Positions 1 to 12,700 of a stretch of 64,000 nucleotides of DNA are shown one piece after another (within the stretch, counting starts at the first letter, position 1; every line of letters starts with the position of its first letter). The notes under the pieces are model-generated. The model made no database searches, was not told where the DNA came from, and saw nothing but the letters and a program-made list of their open reading frames with translations. The stretch is from Acanthopleura granulata (lineage: Eukaryota; Mollusca; Polyplacophora; Chitonida; Chitonidae). Location: positions 5,439,928 to 5,503,927 of the forward strand of contig JABBOT010000015.1 in NCBI GenBank assembly GCA_016165875.1. The letters are read 5' to 3'. Made by a program: the position numbers and the translations under genes.

Positions 1-1719
1 GGGCGCTAGTCCACTAACAACAGATAAGCACAAACACACGCTTCCTAAGTTAACGCACTGATATCCTCGACGGTCCCAAACAATTCAGCAAATTTCACGG
101 CTTTTACTTTACATGAACTATAGGATAGTTCAATGTCTACCATATGACCCGTTCTGCACATGCGTACTGATGCTCATTCCAAAAGATTTGTACCTAGGAG
201 CAGTGTTGTCGTAACGTATTTACTTGAGGTTTGACCATAACATACGGACATTCAACACTTTGCATGTGTGCGTACCGATATATTTAACTTAAAGCAAACT
301 TATACATGAGTGCACACCAATGCGCAAAACACTGGATTGGACTACCTACACCTGCCATTTCCAACAAACGCAATTGCCTCGATCTGCTACTGCGTTTTCT
401 GAAATCATATTCGCCACCTATCGGTATCGGGAAAACAAGGGAGATACACTTAGTTTTCGACTGCATTTCCCACAGCAATACACACACCAGAGAGCGTGTT
501 GTGAAGTGTGGCGTGTTAAATAAGTGCCCAGTGGTTGTTCGTGGCTTAAAAAAAAAAAAAACAATACATGTACATATATCTATGTCTTAAAATGCAGCCA
601 GTCTGATATTGATAATAAAATTATTATCTCCTTTAAGATGTTTTCTTCCTTGCTGTAAATCTGTAATTTGATGTGTTTTAGCCGTCTCTCTATGTGTATG
701 GACTGCCACACACTACCACAGAATGCTGATATCAAAATCTAGTGAGTCCTTCAGCGGGAACATTACCCAAACACAGAGGGAGGGAAGAAGGAAACACACT
801 GACTTGAAAACAGACAAAGGCTAATCCCGACAACATAAGATAGTCCTGCAGGTGGGTTACACGGCAGACGAACAAGTCTGACATACGCATACAGGCTTTT
901 ACATAGTGCCATATCCAAGAGTAGAGCTGTGTGTACACCACTGGACAAATGAATTCCTCAGAGCATCATTATATTTATAAATACATCTATCCTCGGCTTG
1001 TTGCATAGCAATGCATATAGGCTTGATATGCGTCGGAACGTCTGATCCTGACGAATGAGATCAATACAAAGTGTAAAACATCGATGCCGTATATAGATAG
1101 AAGTATTCCGAACGTTGGTATATAATCTATCTGGATTTCTGCATCAAATTCGTACATCCACAAACACGGTGTACATTTCGGCATATCAGACTAACATATA
1201 GGAAGGTACCAGACCTATATAGCAATGTATTATCAGATATGGACAGCTTATGTTTTATGATTTTCGTTAAGTACATACATACGAGGCCCTCTGTAACTGA
1301 ATAACTGAACAAAACAATCAAATTGTTATGGATGACATGGGTGTTTTCTATACTTATATAGTAGTCTAATTTGTTGAGAATTGAAGGCATACATCGTTTT
1401 TGTAAGTACAGCTATTCTATTGGCTACATGTTCAACCATCGATTTGTGATAATCAACGCTATGTCGCAATGTTTGCTTTTGACAAACTGAAGCGTTTCGT
1501 GGGCTATCAGTACGTATTTGTCTTGTGAAACGAGGGTCTGTAGACTCAGCCAGGGGTTTCTCGTGGGCTTGCCTACAGCAAAATGCATAGCATACATGGA
1601 TGTTCAACACAACATTGAAACTTGGGGTTTTCATTGGATCTGGGTTATAAGGGCCTACACGTGCATGCAAGTATAGTGAGCTTTGTAGTATTAGCTCAAA
1701 TATATTTGAGTGCCCTGGT
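1..1719. other. Intergenic sequence, left edge
   Basis: I see no gene, RNA gene or recognisable repeat here apart from short A/T-rich runs. The open frames are short, lack splice context and have no family resemblance. The stretch lies far upstream of the flotillin start. Confidence 0.5.
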
Positions 1720-2200
1720 TGACCTGCAGACCTTTGGCAAGTACCTGACGTACTTTCCCATGTGCAATGTACAGCTCGTGGATTTCCCCCTGGCTTTTGC
1801 CCGGTCTCCTGCCACCATAATACCGGCTGCAGTTGTATAAGTGAAATATTCCTGAGTAGGGCGTAAAATACGAACCAAGTGAATGAAATGAAATGCAAGG
1901 TAGAAGACAGATGGTCTTCACTCGGCTGCAATACGAACCCACGCTAGCAGTGGACAACTTGTACTGTTCCAAGACCCTTACACCAATGCGGTCGCTGTGA
2001 GTTCAAGTCCAGCTGATGCTGGCTTCCTCTCCGGCCGTACAGGGTGTTTTACGCGGTACTGAAGAATAATTCACTTATAGGACGGCGACCAGCATTATGG
2101 TGGCAGGATTCCGGACAGAGCCCGGGGGAAACCCACCACCATCCGCATGTTACTAGCAGACCTTCCCAGGTAAGGCCGGGGAGACAGCTATCACGTCCTT
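1720..2200. repeat. Broken and inverted pieces of a tRNA-derived SINE
   Basis: Three pieces of one SINE family lie side by side. About 1722-1900 is a + strand body and tail, recognised by the run ending in a GTATAAGTGAAATATTC-type segment and a degraded GGCGTAAAA motif. About 1980-2043 is a + strand tRNA-like head carrying GTTCAAGTCC, a B-box-like sequence. About 2043-2200 is the body and tail on the - strand. The order suggests nested or recombined insertions. The long open frames across this stretch are by-products of the SINE. Confidence 0.7.
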
Positions 2201-2875
2201 TCATCAAGAAAGGGCTGATGGTTTTCAACAGTTCCTTCAGGGTGTATGTTGTAATAGAATACATTGACGAAGCGGCAGTTGTCGTACCTGTGTTTAACTC
2301 CCTTACAAGCACTTGATAGTAATAATTCTTGCAGACAAGATAATATTACTAGGAACTTTGCTCTCTGGAACTATAACGCATTTTTTTCTGAAGGCTAGCA
2401 AGTATCTTTTTGCAGGCTATAGGGTGGTTCAGGGGTTGTTTTACTGTTGCTAGAGCACTGGTATTAATATGGTGGATTGCATAAACAATCAGTACTCTTT
2501 CTAGCTCTAGTGAAGTGCCAAGCATGCACTGAAGAATGTGCTAACTACCGTTTTTGAACTTAGTCCACCAACAGAATCCCGATTTAAGCAGAAATACGAT
2601 CTAAAGGACTATCGCACAGCTACGACGACAGTGTGATAGTTGGCAAATTGTCACATGTTACTAGTGAAATCCGGCCTCTTGTTAATTTACCTCCTTTAGG
2701 ATTTTATGCCATAACGGAATTTTCTTGTGCTTGAAAAAGTGGCAACTTGCACGCCACTTGGGACCATGGCTTAGGCAGAACTATACAAATAACAAAAGCA
2801 AAATGCAATGTATTAGAATTACTCAGTACGCTGTTATGTCAGTCTATTTAATATACAACCACATGAAAATAAGGT

Positions 2876-3165
2876 TCTATGTCCGGAGATCCAGGATAAA
2901 TCTCGATTTGTTGCTGCCATGGTTGGGCGTTCAGTACTGAGAGGTTGGAGCAAGGAAACCGGGTTGGTCGGCTCGGTGTCAGTATAATGGGTGGGGTGTC
3001 ATGTTTGGTGTCTGTGGCATGATGTTCCATGCAGTGGCAGCAGCACACATAGAATCCCCCTATCACAAGAAGACACGGTGTATATACATTCTAAGGACTC
3101 CGTCGTCAAATAACTGAAAAATTGTTGAGTAAGTAAAACCTAAGCATACATACAGACATGTACAT
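2876..3165 (+). repeat. Second SINE family, copy 1
   Basis: This segment shares its layout with 3300-3640. Both carry a GGATCCAGGAT-like or related head, a TCAGTATAATGGG-type middle, the string CACAAGAAGACACGGT, and an end with CCGTCGTC and ACTGAAAAATT before a degraded tail. The other copy has tRNA-like A and B boxes, so I infer a tRNA-derived SINE distinct from the family at 62136. The head is more degraded here than in copy 2. Confidence 0.6.
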
Positions 3166-3299
3166 ACATACATGAAAACAATGCAAAAGGACCAGGTATA
3201 CACTGATCGAATGAAGAAACTGAAATATGACACAGGGCAGGAAACTTTCTTATGCGTTTTATCTACGCGTAACTCAGTTGTATACCCTTGAGTGCATTA

Positions 3300-3640
3300 T
3301 ATAATTATTCTGACCGCATCGATGGTCTAGTTATTGGAGCGTCAGGGGATCCAGGATCAATCCCAGTCGGATCATATACAAAAGGCTATATAAATAGTAC
3401 CTGTTGTCGTTTTGCATAGTCGACCCAGTGTCAGTGTAATGGGAGCGCATACGTGGAGTGTTATGTCTGCTGTCTTCGGCATGACATCAATACAGTGTGG
3501 GCAGCGGTTTGGCCGTCGGAACTTGTCCTTCCACAAGAAGACACGGTATTGGTATACTTACAAATTAGGATTCGTCGTCCTCATATGACTGAAAAATTTT
3601 CGTAAAAACTTAAGACTACACATACATAAACACAATGAAT
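3300..3640 (+). repeat. Second SINE family, copy 2
   Basis: The element starts near GATGGTCTAGTTATTGGAGC (A-box-like) and GGATCAATCCC (B-box-like), so the head looks tRNA-derived. The body shares CACAAGAAGACACGGT and the TCGTCGTC...ACTGAAAAATT end with the copy at 2876. The boundaries are approximate because I could not identify a target-site duplication. Confidence 0.65.
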
Positions 3641-4464
3641 CTATCTGGAAGTTTGTCATTTGCCGGTGATTCATATATACTTCGCCAGATTCTATATACC
3701 CATACATTAAACCTGGTCGCCGTCATGAGTCAAAACTCCTCGATCACTGCGCTACACACCAGTCATTCATCACATATTATTGATCACAATGTATAAAGTT
3801 CGTCTTCACAATATAAAGTTAGAGCTGCAGAAAAAAAGCCACAAACTGTTTTCATCTGCGTTAGATTGGTATAGCATCAATATAAATACATACATATAAA
3901 TGGTTATTGCATGAAGAGATAAAATTTGTATTTTTTGCAAACAGAGTGGGAAAAGATATCGAAGAATGGTATATACACGGGACATGACGAGTCGCTCGAT
4001 CGGCAAAAGCATGAGATGTAGAATTGATCCTTGTGGTACGACATGAGTGTCATTAAATGTTGGGTAAACTTTTTATACATTACAACAGTTTATATATCTG
4101 TTGTACAGATATAGGATGCGAACCATTTGTTTGGTACTGAGAGAAAATCATTTATTCCTTAAACTTATTTAAAAGATGTTGTCAAAATGTATAATTTAGT
4201 GGTAAAAACGCTTAATAATACCATTTGCATAATTTCTTATGCCAAGTGTTTCTTATGCTTTATTAAAAGCCTCACGTTGTATTAGATTTTTCATCACGCA
4301 AATGATGTGGGTAATTGGTATGGCCTAATGATAGACACATGGAGTAATGATGGACGCATGGAATAATGATGGGTGTGTGTGGATATGCGTGTATATTAGG
4401 CCATATAGAATGCACGCATGGATCGTTCATGTGAACATAGGCAATATTCGTTACCTGACTGAAA

Positions 4465-4735
4465 GCAGGATTCGGTGGCTCAATCTGTTAGCCTAATGAC
4501 CTAGAAGCCTCTCACCAGTGCGGTCGCTGTGAATTCAAATCCAGCTCATGCTGGCTCCCTCTCCGATCGTACGTGGGAAGATCTGCCAGCAACCTGCAGA
4601 TGGCCGTGGGTTTCCCCAGAGCTCTGCCCGATTTCCTCCCACCATAATCCTGTTCACCATCGCATAAGTGAAATATTTTTGAGTACGGCGTAAAACATGA
4701 ATCAAAGAAGTAAAGGAATAAATAAATAAATAACT
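4465..4735 (+). repeat. Full-length tRNA-derived SINE (family 1)
   Basis: The tRNA-like head (GGTGGCTCAATCTGTTAGCC, then a B-box-like AATTCAAATCC) is followed by the family body (CTCATGCTGGCTCCCTCTCC, GGCCGTGGGTTTCC, TTTCCTCCCACCATAAT) and ends in AATAAATAAATAAATAA. TGACTGAAA flanks it at 4456-4464 and 4736-4744, a probable target-site duplication. It faces an inverted copy at 4974-5259. Confidence 0.85.
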
Positions 4736-4973
4736 TGACTGAAACATGTATGCAGACCCCCTCAAGTTTTTGCATGTTTTTTTTCTTTTTCACATATATA
4801 TAGCTATAACTAAATGTACAAATATATAGAAATCTACATTTTATTCATGTATATATGTAATATATAACTTTTAATAAACTTAGCTTATATGTACACGCTT
4901 GCCTTCAAACTGCTTTCATGTACAAAATACATTACACAGGTATTTCGCCGAGTTCATATAGAGGTACTTAATA

Positions 4974-4974
4974 T

Positions 4975-5005
<31 letters not shown>

Positions 5006-5259
5006 TTTGATTGGTGCTTTCGCCGTACTCAACAATATTTCACTTATACGACGGCGGTCAGCATTACGGTGGGGGGAAACCGGGCAGAGCCCGGTGAAAA
5101 CCCAGAACCATCCGCAGGTTGCTGGCAGATCTTCCCACGTACGGCCGGAGAGGAAGCCAGCATGGGCTGGACTTGAACTCGCAGCGACCACATTGGTGGG
5201 AGGCTTTCTGGGTCATTGCGCTGCGATTGCGCGCTAACCGACTCAGCCACGAAGGCCCC
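4974..5259 (-). repeat. Full-length SINE (family 1) with 13-bp target-site duplication
   Basis: Read on the - strand, this has a GGGGCCTTCGTGGCTGAGTC-type tRNA head, the conserved body and an (AAAT)n tail, which appears as TTTATTTATTT at the left. GAGGTACTTAATA occurs at 4961-4973 and again at 5260-5272, a perfect target-site duplication. Two short open frames on each strand are created by this element and are not genes. Confidence 0.92.
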
Positions 5260-5272
5260 GAGGTACTTAATA

Positions 5273-6600
5273 AACTCTTCAAGTTTTGCTGTATTCGCTT
5301 AATGAAACGGGTCGATGCAGAAACAAAATTAAACCATGCATGACACAGTTAACTTTAATAAAAATAAAACAAGGATATACATAATTAGGGCTGACAAGGG
5401 GATTACCCAGCAGTCAGTCATGGAGGAATGTATCAACATAGCTATAGAGTCTGAGTAGGCTTCTGCAAAGACTATTATAATTATATAAAAGCGTAGAGTA
5501 TGTCCATGCCTCTTGGCAATTCGCATGCATACTTCATAGCACATATACACAAGTACATATATATACACATACAAGATACAGGCCTGTCTAGGCCTACATA
5601 TTTACTTGCACTTGTTTCCTTCATTAAATGATAACAAAATAATGATAAACAGTATATGTAACGTCATATGAATCTCAATCGCCTCAGTTCTCCCAAAGAA
5701 TAGGACATAGTCTACAATTTTTTTTTCAATATCCATATAGGACCTGTAATCCATATAGCTCCCGTGCACGAAGCTATAACATGCCAGCTTGCATGAACTT
5801 TCTCTGCATTCAGTTTATTTTTTTCATTCTGATTTCAAATTAGTTCGTACCTGTATTAAAACTAGTCTAATATCTGGATGGCAATAATATGTTATCATCC
5901 ATATACATGACATATTAAACATTATTTGTTGTTCTGTCTGCAGGATTTATAAACATGTAGGCCTATATACAACGTAAAACCCAAGCAAACATATAGACAT
6001 GTCTAGGCGTTATACATACGGTATGCCCATTTACCGCTAATTAAATAACCTAAAATTTCGTCCATGACTTAGATTAAGTTGCTCATATTCCCTGGCTCTG
6101 AAAATTCTGTTGAATTCGGAAAGGTTTTTTTTTAATATGTTTTGAAAACAAGATGACATCCTATTGACATAAAGCAGTGCAATAATATTTTATGCCATAG
6201 CTTTTCCGCTAAAACTGCACTGACTTTTTGGGCAAAAGTTTAGGCAATTTACACTACACTTGATAGCCCAAGAGTATCGCAAACGTGCTTTTGTTGATTT
6301 ATTTACTTGTTAGATCTGCTGCAGATATTTACCCTTCTTTTTCTTTCACCCAGTCTCTCCGCCTAGCGGATTACGTGTTCGCAAACATTACATAAATATA
6401 TGCAAAACACGGATACATTCACTATCGTCAAACATTTACGACAGCCATTGTAATTCTCCTCTGTGACATGTTGCAATACTAAGTGGTATTTCGTTTTATA
6501 GTTATGCGGAAATTACGTATGTACATGTATGTGGATATTTCCAAATATCCAGGCCTTTCGCAATAGCCATCCAGTTGGTGCATTGGTGTGCCAGGGGTCA
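5273..6600. other. Intergenic sequence upstream of flotillin
   Basis: No coding sequence, SINE or RNA gene could be recognised. A/T-rich stretches dominate up to the probable promoter region. Confidence 0.45.
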
Positions 6601-6627
6601 TGACCTCTTCAGCTGCCCAGTTTCCAT

Positions 6628-6730
6628 CCAATCAGAAAGCTGGGATGTCGCAAATGCGGACTCAGAATAAGATCCCAGGCCTAGGAAGGAGGCAGACTTC
6701 TACCATCTGAGGAATACTCCGCAAGCAAAA
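6628..6730 (+). promoter_or_regulatory. Possible proximal promoter and 5' UTR of flotillin
   Basis: A CCAAT box within ATCCAATCAG lies at 6628-6632, about 100 bases before the start codon. I see no TATA box. The run GCAAAAATGGG gives an A at -3 and a G at +4, a favourable initiation context. The transcription start cannot be placed from sequence, and additional upstream 5' UTR exons are possible. Confidence 0.3.
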
Positions 6731-6776
6731 ATGGGTTTCGAAGTGTGCGGGCCGAACGAAGTGATGGTAGTTTCAG
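6731..6776 (+). CDS. Flotillin exon 1
   Basis: This exon encodes residues 1-16 ([16 protein letters not shown]) with the final Gly codon split, so the intron is phase 1. The donor is G|GTAGAC. The CGPNE.MVVSG block is the diagnostic flotillin N-terminus. The start is the only ATG that opens this block, in a good initiation context. Confidence 0.95.
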
Positions 6777-9700
6777 GTAGACACATCTCTGATCTTTCAT
6801 TTTCTATAAAATTCGTGCAGATTCAATTCTCTGGTGAGCGTTGGTTTGCGTAGTTTTTTACCCCCGGCCAACGTCGGTCGCTGGCTTCGGCGACATTGAT
6901 AAACAACCCAGCGATTGCAAAATGCTTCACCTTGGTGTGCCATGCTTTCAAAATGCCAACTGTACTGTTCGTTTGGCTTCATTAAAGCAGCCCTGAGTAG
7001 CAGGTGTAGCGTAGTTACTGTTTTATGTTGTGTTCTGTCAATAACGCCCACCATTTGTTGTGTGCGCTTGGTGCGTTTTGTCTGCAAGCCGACTACAGGG
7101 TGGTCATTAGCATTACATATGTAAACAGTCTACTTGTACCTCAACCTGTAGCCTGTTCATGACAAGCTATATGTAAAACATCAACATGTACAACTAGAAT
7201 TTAAGAGTTAAATGCTATTCCGTGCCTTTTTACGTTGAAAAGCATTTACGATGTATGCACTGTTTAACACGTTAACACCTGCATATTCAAAAAGTAGGTC
7301 AGTTTTCTTTCCTGTCAAATTGTGTACATCATACTGGCATGTGTGTGTAAGCATGCGTATCTAGTAGAGCGAATACATTTATACCCAGTGGTGGGTCACG
7401 TATTTATCAGCTAAGTGCTGAAGTAGAGTGTCACATGCCTATTCATGCCTTTGTTTTCTTTTTTCTATCATCTTGCTTCTAGTTTTCACATCCTTTTTTT
7501 TTCTATGTTCTTGCTTTTGTTCTTTTTTTCTGTTTCCCACTTACTTCCATAGCCAAAAAAAAACAAATATAAAAGTCCTGATATATAACTTAATCCATGT
7601 AATCAAAATTACTACATTAGAGAATTCTACCACTAAATGAAGTGAATTGTTTTTTGGTTACATCTTAGCAACGACATAAATTTTATTTATATAAATTCAT
7701 CATAGTTGTGACGAAAATTTTTTGACTAGTGTTTCATATATCTTCAACAAGAAGCAACATTTCAGAAGCCTCACATGTTCACGCAAACCGAGATGAGGCA
7801 AGGTAGATATTTTCGCAAGCAGATGTGGTGATAGGCCTGCACTGAATATCTGTTTATAAAAGTTTGTGGCTCCATTCTGTGTTTGTATGCATCAAATTTT
7901 TAAGAGTAAAATGTGTGTTTTTGAATGAATGATAGCCAGGAAAGTAATGATTCTGTTTGACAAGTACCCTGACTCCTGCAGCATATGATAATGACATGCA
8001 CACAGTCAAGTTCATGCAGACCCATGCACATCACATTACTCTCTGCTTTGCCCGAAGAAAGTTTCTGTAACTTTGCTTTTCATGTTGAACACTAGTTTGC
8101 TGTGGCTATTTAGGTCTGTCGCCACCTTAAGTCAGGAATGTCAAAGGTTATATTATTTGTTGTGTATTTTTTTTTTTAAGTCAAGATGTTTTCATGTTAC
8201 TTTACTAAAGGCTGTGGTTCACTTTTGGCACTCTTGTTTCCTTCCTTTACTGGATATACATGGACTTGACGAGTCATAGAACTGTCAGAAAATTCTTGAA
8301 AACAGTGTCGGAAACTGTTCAAGTACATAAATAAATTTATATAACTTATAAAACCCTATTTGAAATCCCTTCATGCATTGCAATTTATATCCGTGCAAGC
8401 TGTAACAACATCATTATGTGAAAACTGTGTTACTTTTTAATTTAGGCCAAATTATACAGCTATTTTATTTGATTTTGGAGACTGAACTGCTTTGATTGCG
8501 TGAGACAAATTGAGTCATTCACAAAAAGAAAAAAATATAATTTTTCAGTCTGCACAGAGTAAATAATGCCCTCAGAATAGATGCTTGAATGAGCATCTTA
8601 GAAACATGGGAAAAGGTTGAAGAATAACAGTACATGTTCGTATAGCAACACTGCATGGCCCATCATTCCACTTTCACGGTTTTTGTATTTGTTTGTTCAC
8701 AGGATGCTGCCACAAAGTACCTCTTTTAGTTCCTGGAGGCCGCGTTTTCGTATGGCCAGTTATCCAAAAACTTCAAAGGTATGATTCTTGGTTGAATGTT
8801 TATAACCAACATGAAAGTGAACGGAATAACGCTTCGATTCTAATATGTGTGCACATACAGCATTATATCTAACAATTTCCAGGGTTTTCCAGGTTAAAAC
8901 AGTTTTCAATACATATTTGATATAATGTAATTGGATGATGTTATTGTTTTTAATTTTTTGTTTTCGAATGATTTGGAAGTATGAAACAGAACATGTGTCC
9001 CTACAAGTGAGGGAACTGTGTAGTTCATAGAAAATATTTACCACCTTATAAATACTATTTTGATGAAATGTGTTACTGAAGTTACTGAATGATTTCTTGT
9101 TAGGAGAGTAATCAGAATTCTTCTTACAGCTTTCATTATTATTATAGATGTCTTATACATGTACATGTTATGTTGTTGAGGGGTATAAATGCCTAGTCAG
9201 CACTTGTAGTTGTTTACAAGTAGTTGTCTTTGGAAGGGCCATCCTTATAAAATTGTTTGTTTGGAGTAACCAATTATGATGAAATGATGTTTAGTTTTTC
9301 ATTCTGGCCAATGAAAGATAGACGTTTTTTTAGTTAAGAAATCAGCGTTGAAAGATGTGCTTGTCCCAAACTCAATAGGACTTCAGAGTCGGACTCTATG
9401 TGGAGGGTCTGTTGGGTTACCCCAAACAAACATATTTTTAATGATGGCCAAACAATGGAACTACATGTATATAAGCCAGGGATTTTTTTGGCCAACTTCT
9501 TTTTTGAAATTCAGTTTGAACAAATCAAAAAACTCAATATTTTTTTGTCACCAGTGTACATCAGAAACTCTATATTTCATGAAAACTCAACACAAGATTT
9601 GTCTGTAACTCAATTTTGTGATATTTTTTTTGGTTACCACAATGAGAAGTTGGCTAGAAAAACCACAGAACAACATAGATGGCCCACTGCAGGAAAGCTT

Positions 9701-12700
9701 CAGAAAGAGTTTAGCTTTAGCGATCATTCTATCATGAAAGAACATAGTTTAGCGTAGCATACTCATTTTAATAATGAATGGAGGAATAATGTAAATTTAT
9801 GTCACTGTTCTTGTGCTCCTGTATTTGATAGTAATGTGTATGTACTGTATGCAACAGGATGAACCTAAACACTATGACTCTAGCTATAGAGAGCTCCAAG
9901 GTTTACACACGTCAGGGCGTGTCCATCTCCGTGACTGGCATTGCCCAAGTAAGTTGTAGACGAATCAGTGGTTGTTTAGCGTTGATGGCTCCTCCCACTT
10001 CCCCACTCCCTGGTTATGTAGTTGTTTGTATGGCTCATGGTGTTTGTCTTATTACCCGGGTGTATTTGGATCCCACAGTAGTATCTGCAGTGACTGAAAT
10101 AGCAGTGTTCTGTTATTTGGTTATATTTTTGTTGTTTTTACCAAATAACTGTTGTTTTATGTAATTGTTGTGTTTTTCATGTTATTAGTAACTGTTTGTT
10201 TTGGTGTTGAGTTACTAGTAACTGATTCATCATTGTTGTGTCCAAAAAACATAGGTGACAAGGCCATATTAAAGAGTTGAGCACAGTCATGGCACATGCA
10301 GGTCTTCATAAGGCTGAAATTCTAATTGTCCCCCCATCCCTCATTGCATTTAGCTTTAGGAAGCTGCGTTGTTTGCATATCAATGTAACAAATCCACTTG
10401 CCAGTTATATTCAAAAGCACAAACAAGTCGACTGTTTCAACACATATGACTATTTGCACAGTTAATTTATAAATGTAGCCTGTGGGTGAAATTGTTTATA
10501 TACATGAATATGATGGTTTCAATTTAAAAAATGTGCAGTTATTTTCATTTGTCAGGGGTGCTGTGTAATATTTTTTATGATAACGTAAAACAGGTTTCGC
10601 AAATTTATGGTAAAATGGTATGGTAACCTTTTTTGGTTGCACAAATCACTATTATGGAAACCTAAGGTAACCTGTATGGCAGCCTATAGTGGAAATGTAC
10701 TGACTAAGACAGAATAAATGTTCTGAAATCGGAATGTTCTGAAATCGGAATGAAAAAATTAAGTTGATATTTTTCAAACTTAGAAAGCGCTGCATTAGTT
10801 GCATGTAAGTACAAAAAATCAATACAGTCCCTACTACAACTTTCATCTCAACATTATTTCTGTCCCCCTGTCGGCCTGTCGGTAGTGTTCTGGTCAGAGG
10901 TTTTCTTTTGAACCAGACACTTGTGCCTGGCTCCCATTTCTGCTTTGTCAAGTAGGTTTCCACACATTTTATATCAGGTTATCCGTATAAAGTGACTCTA
11001 GTCAATCTAGATGGACTCAAGGTGTTGTTTTAAAATTCTGACATTCATGGCAACAGTGAGTCCATCATCCGTAGTAAAAGAAAATCATCGCAGATCTCCG
11101 AAGTCGATGGCACTTTAACTCACCTTTTTTACCCATGTGTATGTCATTTTCTGGTTGAATCTCGAATTCTACTTCCTTAATTTTCTAACTTTAGTGAAGA
11201 AGCTAATTACGTGGCCATGAGAACTTCAAATGTACCAAAAGGTGCACTATTGGCAGCCATTTTGAAAAGTCTCGTATTCTGCTCTTGGTCCTAAAATGTA
11301 AAGGAGTTTTGGTGTCAAAAACATCTTCAAATCTTTGACGTTTTCATTGCTGTTTGTAGTTTCCACTCCTCTGTTCATAATACAGCTGAGTAAGTCTTAA
11401 AAACACTTTCATTTTTGTCAATTTTGAATACAGGTAACTTTGTCTCACATGACCGTGGACCTCATCAAGAGCAAATCCATCTACTTCGGGTTTAGAGATC
11501 TGAGGCGATTTGTTTTTTTTTTTGTAAGGGTGAAGGACTCGGGTTTGGATGGATTTTAAGACAACACTCTAAGTCCCTCTAGATGGACTAAACCTGACTC
11601 CAACTTGACAAGAACGGGAATGTTTAACAGCAATATAAGCATGTTTGACCACAATCTCTCATAAGTCTGTCAAATTGAACCCCCTGTCTACCAGGTCTTG
11701 AGGAACTGCGATTCACAGGCAAATTCCTAGGACTCGAATTTCCCTGAAGTCCTCCGCCTCATTCAAAAATTCTTTCACATAATTAGCTTATGTTTGATAT
11801 TTGCATATTTCCGGAAGACAGTTTTCTTCACTTGTTCTCACTTCCTTAGCAAAGTAAGGCCCACCGCTACTTTGCAACAGCAGGAACCCATCATCAAGCC
11901 GGAAGTGTGTCACCAGACACTCGTTCTTTGTCGATGTATATTTAATATCCTAGCAAGGTATGAGGCCTTTGTAGTAAGGGACTGGATAGGGTAAGGGACG
12001 GCTGCTTGGCTTGGTCCAGCCCATCAACTGCTTTCATACCACCACCACGACAACAGTGATTCTCCCCTTGGTTTTCTTTAACATTGTTAAAAAGTTATGA
12101 CAAATGATTTTGTTTCTATGGTAACCGATTACAGGTCTCCTAAGCTCAGTTTTGTGAAATCTTTAGGTGAACCTTTTTTGCCATGACGTAGCATCCCTGT
12201 TTGTTGTTTGTTGTATCTGTCATCACATGGATTCACTTTTGAGTCAACTTATAATTAAATGTTGATTGTGCCCGAACAGGCTGTTGAAGTGATCTTTGAT
12301 GATTGTCGGGAGTGCCTGTACTCAAAGCCGTCCAATCTTTGCTTCAAATGAGGTTATGTGTGTGAAACATTCACATCTGTGATTCGCTCAAACACCACCT
12401 GAGTCATCTCTGTCCAGCGACATGCCGCAGATGGTAGAGGTGGTAAATGGTGCTGTCATCTTCTCACCTTCAAGTCAGGGAAATGTTCCTGAGTAAAGCC
12501 TGGAGGCAGGCCTGGGATTTTTCCTCCAGTTGGCTGATTCCAGACTTTTCCTTTCAAATTTGAACAGAAAAAGCAAGTGATTTTGTGAGAACATGTGGTT
12601 GCTGATGTAAATTGGGGGTAGGTTATGGTATGTTCAGACTTTCTTTGCTAACTTCAAACTTTTTTCTGACCATGAATTCCCATGCCTGCATGAAGGTCAA

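Noticed and set aside
1326..1931. 201-codon - strand open frame
   Set aside because: It overlaps the SINE pieces at 1722-1900, has no domain or splice context and no conserved sequence.
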